Below, piece by piece: positions 21,601 to 23,559 of a stretch of 23,559 nucleotides of DNA; position 1 is the stretch's first letter, and the number at the start of each line of letters is the position of its first letter. Position numbers and translations under genes: made by a program. Source of the stretch: Ophiothrix spiculata (taxonomy: Eukaryota; Echinodermata; Ophiuroidea; Amphilepidida; Ophiotrichidae). The stretch lies in the NCBI GenBank assembly GCA_000969725.1, contig JXSR01S028114.1; one strand, 5' to 3'. Below the pieces are notes generated by a model, which saw only the letters and a program-made list of their open reading frames with translations, did not search any database and was not told where the DNA came from.

Positions 21601-22492
21601 GAAACTTTACACAATCTGCCCGGATATCAGTCCAAACATATCCGGAGATACAATAACGCTGCTCCATGAGCGACGCAAGACGGCGGCGTAATAACTTCAC
21701 ACGATGAATTAAAAGCATGAAACATTGTACTTGGGGTCAGATCGCCAAGCAGATTACTGATTACTCACTAATCAGACAGTTAGCTAGTCCCAATGATCGC
21801 TTGTCAGAAATGTTTTATTAGAAAATATATTACTCTGATAACTGCTCGCTTGTCTGAAAGGAGCTCGTTAGTCCAGGGCTCGTCAGTCTGAACGGCAAGA
21901 AATGCTCGTCAGTCCCACATTTGAAATAGGCTCGCTAGTCTATATTTTGAAAACAGCTTGCTAGTCCAAAATGTAAAACAGCGTGTTAGTGCAAGTTCTG
22001 AAGTAGTCAATCAAAGTATGCATACAGTGCGGAACAGCGAATCGCTATAAATTTGGACTGGTAAGCTTTTTTTTTTTTTATAGAAATGGACTAACTAGCT
22101 GCTTTCATACTTGCAATTTGTTTTGAAATTGGTGAGCTTTTGGACATCGATCTGTCCCCATGCCTGTTATTAATGGGAAAAAAGCTCAATAAGCACATGC
22201 TTCTTATGCTCAATAGGATCGGATTCTGCACTTGCTGTTCTAAAATTTGATGTTTCAATGTTTTCTATCTTTTTTTTCAGGATATGTGACTGAACTGATG
22301 GCAGAAACTACCAAACTTGTGAAAGCTGGAGACAAAACCCTACGGCAGCAAATGGGTGAATTACAGGCACCTGGATACTTGTGCGATAATGTGGAGCGTC
22401 CTTCTAAGGAAGTTGCCGTAGCTGAGCATGCAAAGCACAAGAGATTTGCCGAATCCAAGCCTATTGAAGAAGATGAGGAAGCAACAACCTGA
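11870..22492 (+). CDS. THAP-domain Kolobok-type transposase gene (10 exons, frame broken in exon 3)
   Basis: Exons: 11870-12688, 14337-14459, 15018-15101, 16002-16251, 16940-17489, 18087-18273, 19262-19516, 20170-20341, 20971-21119, 22281-22492. All introns are GT...AG and all phases agree except for one base missing in exon 3; without that break the protein would be about 933 residues. The order is THAP zinc finger (about 20-105), Ser/Gln-rich linker with CPTCGHH, acidic segment, Cys/His cluster, then a DDE core. The core motifs are GGDGRADSPGH (exon 5), VVTDRH and DVWH (exon 6) and SSLESYHS (exon 8). Kolobok transposases combine THAP with such a core and insert at TTAA. THAP would bind element ends or host DNA in the nucleus. 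I could not find terminal repeats, so an active element is unproven. Alternatives are a domesticated host gene or an ageing, partly broken transposon. Confidence 0.72.
12689..14336. other. Intron 1 of the THAP gene
   Basis: AT-rich and non-coding. TGACCTTGA-type words cluster at about 13870-13915 and 14044-14060 in both orientations; they could be part of an old repeat or resemble nuclear-receptor half-sites. Open frames at 13322-13628 on both strands overlap each other and show no motif. Confidence 0.5.
14337..14459 (+). CDS. THAP/transposase gene exon 2: coiled-coil-like segment
   Basis: 41 codons, phase 0/0, between TTTCAG and CAG|GTAAGT. It encodes ELKRIMDEYNREVEKAAEEK and a Glu-rich helix, then ITIVHENDKVCQYSPQ. 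The heptad-like charged helix is likely a short coiled coil, possibly for dimerisation, as often found after THAP domains. Confidence 0.7.
14460..15017. other. Intron 2 of the THAP gene
   Basis: I see nothing coding or repetitive here apart from a 61-codon chance frame at 14663-14848. Confidence 0.5.
15018..15101 (+). CDS. THAP/transposase gene exon 3, with TGA/ATG frame break
   Basis: Acceptor ATTGCAG and donor CAG|GTATGT are both good. Entering in phase 0 from exon 2, it reads MVTHDAQTDVVKVHLVP and then TGA at 15069-15071. An ATG at 15068-15070 overlaps that stop (ATGA) and reads MIKIKPKIRST, leaving in phase 1 exactly as exon 4 requires. One extra base between about 15030 and 15068 would make a single continuous frame. 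No alternative GT in this exon avoids the stop with the right phase. Confidence 0.65.
15068..22492 (+). CDS. Downstream ORF: catalytic half of the transposase as currently encoded
   Basis: Starting at ATG 15068 and splicing exon 3 (remainder) to exon 10, the frame stays open for 602 codons. It contains the acidic segment, the Cys/His cluster and all candidate catalytic residues. The ATG has G at -3. As the sequence stands, it could be made only by reinitiation after the 331-residue THAP ORF, by an alternative transcript starting in intron 2, or by frameshifting. If the one-base gap is a sequencing error, this ORF is simply the C-terminal two thirds of one protein. Confidence 0.45.
15102..16001. 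other. Intron 3 of the THAP gene
   Basis: Non-coding. It holds a T15-G13 homopolymer junction at 15727-15754 followed by an inverted-like AAAAAAAATCCCCC at about 15798-15811. This is probably a decayed repeat. Confidence 0.5.
15727..15754. repeat. T15-G13 homopolymer junction
   Basis: Fifteen T followed directly by thirteen G. A-rich and C-rich runs about 50 bp downstream could pair with it. Homopolymers like this are also prone to sequencing length errors. Confidence 0.8.
16002..16251 (+). CDS. THAP/transposase gene exon 4: acidic segment
   Basis: Entry phase 1, exit phase 2 (AAT|GTAAGC). It encodes TQTPFERQLTQPSGTLFTDS followed by ATQTNQDD and a long Asp/Glu/Ser-rich run containing DDDISDDEEFEDDNFYDPDW and ESSSDSSSDES. 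The ATQT words echo the DAQTD of exon 3. A strongly acidic segment of this kind is disordered and may act as an interaction or activation region. The many acidic Ser clusters fit casein-kinase-2 sites, which is inference. Confidence 0.75.
16252..16939. other. Intron 4 of the THAP gene
   Basis: Non-coding. A (GT)n run lies at 16819-16833. The acceptor is TTTTTCAATTTTCCAG. Confidence 0.55.
16819..16833. repeat. Short (GT)n microsatellite
   Basis: About seven GT units. Confidence 0.7.
16940..17489 (+). CDS. THAP/transposase gene exon 5: Cys/His cluster and first catalytic Asp
   Basis: The largest core exon (550 bp), phase 2 in and phase 0 out (CAG|GTAAAG). It begins ILTYEDPIDEPKFIVYESHL. A zinc-binding-looking cluster follows: HCRKAKCEGICKVEKC, then ATCKVCHNATSWYSQP. 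Next comes a helical block (MFAGNIHLSAAILFAGGSPT ... MEHQKLYLQPAI). It ends with GGDGRADSPGHSAKYGSYSL. In this family the first catalytic Asp lies in the DGRxDSPG motif, on the first strand of the RNase H fold; candidate codons are GAC 17391-17393 and GAT 17403-17405. The tail KIVTVELVQ is the following beta strand. The pattern is intact, with no missing key residue seen. Confidence 0.85.
17490..18086. other. Intron 5 of the THAP gene
   Basis: Non-coding and AT-rich, with a C-rich patch near 17595-17620. No repeat structure recognised. Confidence 0.5.
18087..18273 (+). CDS. THAP/transposase gene exon 6: second Asp and D-x2-H motif
   Basis: Phase 0 in, phase 1 out. It encodes STEVTSSNAMELEGLKRAIT, then VSVNRVVTDRHASVAKYLRE and DIDHRYDVWHIAK. 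The Asp of TDRH (18189-18191) is the probable second catalytic residue. DVWH (18252-18263) is the D-x2-H motif shared by several DDE transposase superfamilies, including Kolobok. Exon 5 joins as ELVQ-STEVTSSNAM, a natural continuation. Confidence 0.85.
18274..19261. other. Intron 6 of the THAP gene
   Basis: Non-coding. CATCAAC words recur between about 18586 and 18800. Two related segments (GTCAACTGACTTGTTTCTA near 18650 and ATCAACGGACTTGTTTGTA near 18742) look like an old direct duplication. Confidence 0.45.
19262..19516 (+). CDS. THAP/transposase gene exon 7: insertion domain
   Basis: Phase 1 in, phase 1 out, 255 bp. It starts GIGKNINALAKLKDCETAGL and includes LWKRSIVNHVYWSAASTPDG, HICDKHEGHGHP and KCAHEPVLDPPRVWLKPG. 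This is the helical region between the second Asp and the final Glu. Its Cys/His content (CDKHEGHGH, KCAH) suggests a further metal site. It joins exon 6 as HIAKG-IGKNI. Confidence 0.82.
19517..20169. other. Intron 7 of the THAP gene
   Basis: Non-coding; no repeat recognised. The donor is CTG|GTGAGT and the acceptor CTATATAG. Confidence 0.5.
20170..20341 (+). CDS. THAP/transposase gene exon 8: catalytic Glu
   Basis: Phase 1 in, phase 2 out (GCAG|GTTAGT). It encodes DTKVYDKLSDIIMRTRLFND, KKMSPLEQTSSLESYHSVVL and YFCPKLIAYRYPSMKCR. The Glu of SSLESYHS (20268-20270) is the best candidate for the third acidic catalytic residue; the ESxH context is typical of this family. With exons 5 and 6 this gives a complete-looking D...D...E set. 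Confidence 0.82.
20342..20970. other. Intron 8 of the THAP gene
   Basis: Contains a possible imperfect inverted repeat between about 20591 and 20758 (GGCATGAAATTTTCC against TTTTCCTGCATT-type sequence ending CATGCC) and poly-T runs. Non-coding. Confidence 0.45.
20971..21119 (+). CDS. THAP/transposase gene exon 9
   Basis: Phase 2 in, phase 1 out (TACG|GTAGGT). It encodes LFLSALHWNENGGRQQATKA, then YKISYPKAKAGGYTVSRVLS and APTY. The 'L..LHwNEN..R....t..G...y....pK...g.y' pattern is the usual C-terminal continuation after the catalytic Glu in this transposase family. Confidence 0.82.
21120..22280. other. Intron 9 of the THAP gene, with tandem array
   Basis: Non-coding. It carries a degenerate tandem array at about 21844-22006 and a 15-bp perfect palindrome TTTCACCAGGTGAAA at about 21207-21221. 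The acceptor TTTTTTTTCAG ends it. Confidence 0.55.
21844..22006. repeat. Degenerate tandem array of GCTCGYTAGTCY units
   Basis: Seven copies start at 21844, 21863, 21878, 21904, 21930, 21956 and 21981. The last five are spaced 26, 26, 26 and 25 bp. Each begins GCTCGYNAGTCY or a close variant (GCTTGCTAGTCC, GCGTGTTAGTGC). Related words (TAGCTAGTCC at about 21781, GACTAACTAGC at about 22090) lie outside. Confidence 0.65.
22281..22492 (+). CDS. THAP/transposase gene exon 10: C-terminal tail
   Basis: Enters in phase 1 and stops at TGA 22490-22492. It encodes GYVTELMAETTKLVKAGDKT, QMGELQAPGYLCDNVERPSK, a Lys/His-rich stretch and ESKPIEEDEEATT. The tail is charged and likely disordered. The stop is followed within 160 bp by an AATAAA signal, which supports this as the last exon. 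Confidence 0.8.
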
Positions 22493-23197
22493 AGATGGAA
22501 TACAATCATTCTTTAGGTGTATTACATCATGACTACGATTTTGTTTAACTGGTCAAGGAGCTCTTCGTAAATTTTGACACAGTAAATGTATGTTACCCGT
22601 ATGAACTCGCAGACATCCTATTCTGCTGAACTCTGGGAACCGTGGGTAATAAACATTGAAAAAATGGCGAAACAAAAATCTTGGTGCAAGAATACCAACA
22701 ACAGTTTTCTAATTGTGCTCATGCATCGAGTTTTTTAATTGGGTGTAGAATTACAGAATGTTCTTTTTTTTTTAATTTTGACTTACAATAACTTGAATAT
22801 CAAGCCATATTTGTAGGTGACACTGCTAGGACCACGTGCGGAAGGAAACCATATATTTTGGTATATACTTGCTGTTGTCAACTCTTTTTCACCAAGTTTT
22901 TACTGCTCCATTTTTAAAAGAAGTGGAAACAAATTTATGCATTATAATCATCTTTTGTTTTTTATTTTAAATAACTCTCACCAGTAATTAAATATGAACT
23001 GTAGTTAATATACATTGTACATGTATGATAAAATTAACTTAGTGTTTTAGTTGCCAATAAACTATACTGCCATATCATGAAAAAGGATCAACGTTACAAT
23101 TTGGTCAAATGAAAAATAGTCAAATCTATTGTATCTAATGCTGTGATATGCAGTTACTAGTATTACATTTTGAATTATTCCCCATCACAGTTATATA
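22493..23197. other. 3' flank of the THAP gene
   Basis: No gene seen. It contains two AATAAA hexamers (22648 and 23056). I could not find a TTAA-flanked terminal repeat that would mark the right end of a Kolobok element. Confidence 0.5.
22648..22653 (+). terminator. Candidate polyadenylation signal AATAAA
   Basis: Lies 156 bp after the stop codon of exon 10. A second AATAAA is at 23056-23061. Which is used is unknown. Confidence 0.4.
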
Positions 23198-23367
23198 CCA
23201 TATCTATAATTGAAATATTCCTGCCGTTGATGGCGTAAATCCACAGAATCGGAGAGAGATCAAGTAGTGTATTTATCATACTTGGTCTCGTTCTGAGTTC
23301 CGATTCCCCGCCCGATTATGTGGGTTTACCCCATCAATGGCGGGAGTATGTCAGTTATAGATATGGT
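23198..23367. mobile_element. 170-bp palindromic foldback element
   Basis: The arms 23198-23250 and 23311-23367 are inverted copies (ACCATATCTATAAYTGA ... TGATGGNGTAAAYCCACA). The central part also pairs (GATCAAGTA against TACTTGGTC). The whole unit is one long imperfect hairpin without coding capacity: a foldback MITE. Confidence 0.65.
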
Positions 23368-23559
23368 CTGTAAAGAAGTAAAGGAGAATAAAAACTTTTA
23401 TCACAAAGAGCTTGTTACTTTCCCATGTTACGAATATTACTATTTAGGGTGTGTTCATACAGATGAATTAGTCATGACTATGTTCTCGCTCGTGAGCCAC
23501 TCATGACCAAATTCCTAGTGTAAACGCAATTATAGAAAGTGTCGCGCTCATGACTAAAA
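23368..23559. other. Non-coding right edge
   Basis: TCATGAC words recur (about 23473, 23501, 23549), and AGTGTAAACGCAA-type sequence resembles MITE ends. The structure is cut by the window edge. Confidence 0.3.

Noticed and set aside
10604-22492. The CAGGGTGTCC at 10604 as the left end of the THAP transposon
   Set aside because: No inverted partner exists downstream of exon 10, and Kolobok elements insert at TTAA while this end is preceded by TA.
1-23559. CRISPR array or bacterial operon
   Set aside because: No regularly spaced identical repeats with unique spacers, and the gene structure is intron-containing eukaryotic.

Overview
This is a eukaryotic, almost certainly animal, window. It is AT-rich, with short coding blocks separated by long introns with GT...AG borders, many inverted-repeat mobile elements and AATAAA signals. 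I see no bacterial operon structure. Ciliary dynein exons together with THAP-type transposon-derived coding sequence suggest an invertebrate with motile cilia, perhaps a marine deuterostome. I cannot name the species.

Layout. Bases 1-2912 hold no exon I can support. They carry a 303-bp inverted-repeat element containing a tRNA-Ala(AGC)-like sequence, a 1,228-bp element with about 212-bp terminal inverted repeats, and a 172-bp foldback. Three plus-strand exons of an axonemal dynein heavy chain follow (2913-3077, 7540-7815, 9077-9179) and join in frame. Their introns carry a 452-bp and a 502-bp miniature inverted-repeat element, the latter with a perfect 32-bp terminal repeat. The dynein gene is partial at both ends in this window.

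From 11870 to 22492 lies a ten-exon plus-strand gene: an N-terminal THAP zinc finger, a Ser/Gln-rich and acidic linker, a Cys/His cluster and a DDE-type transposase core of the Kolobok type. The acidic residues (two candidate Asp, then Asp, a D-x2-H motif and Glu) are spread over exons 5, 6 and 8. Splice phases agree at every junction except inside exon 3. There the upstream frame meets a TGA that overlaps an ATG (ATGA, 15068-15071), and that ATG opens the frame continuing through all later exons. The sequence therefore reads as a 331-residue THAP ORF followed by a 602-residue transposase ORF. This is either a one-base deletion (mutation or sequencing error) or an unusual stop/start arrangement.

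No further dynein exon was found after 9179, so the THAP/transposase gene appears to sit, in the same orientation, inside a dynein intron of at least 14 kb. Its own introns carry repeats, including a 26-bp-period tandem array in intron 9. The window ends with a 170-bp palindromic element. The two genes have no evident functional link: one encodes a ciliary motor, the other a mobile-element or domesticated DNA-binding protein.
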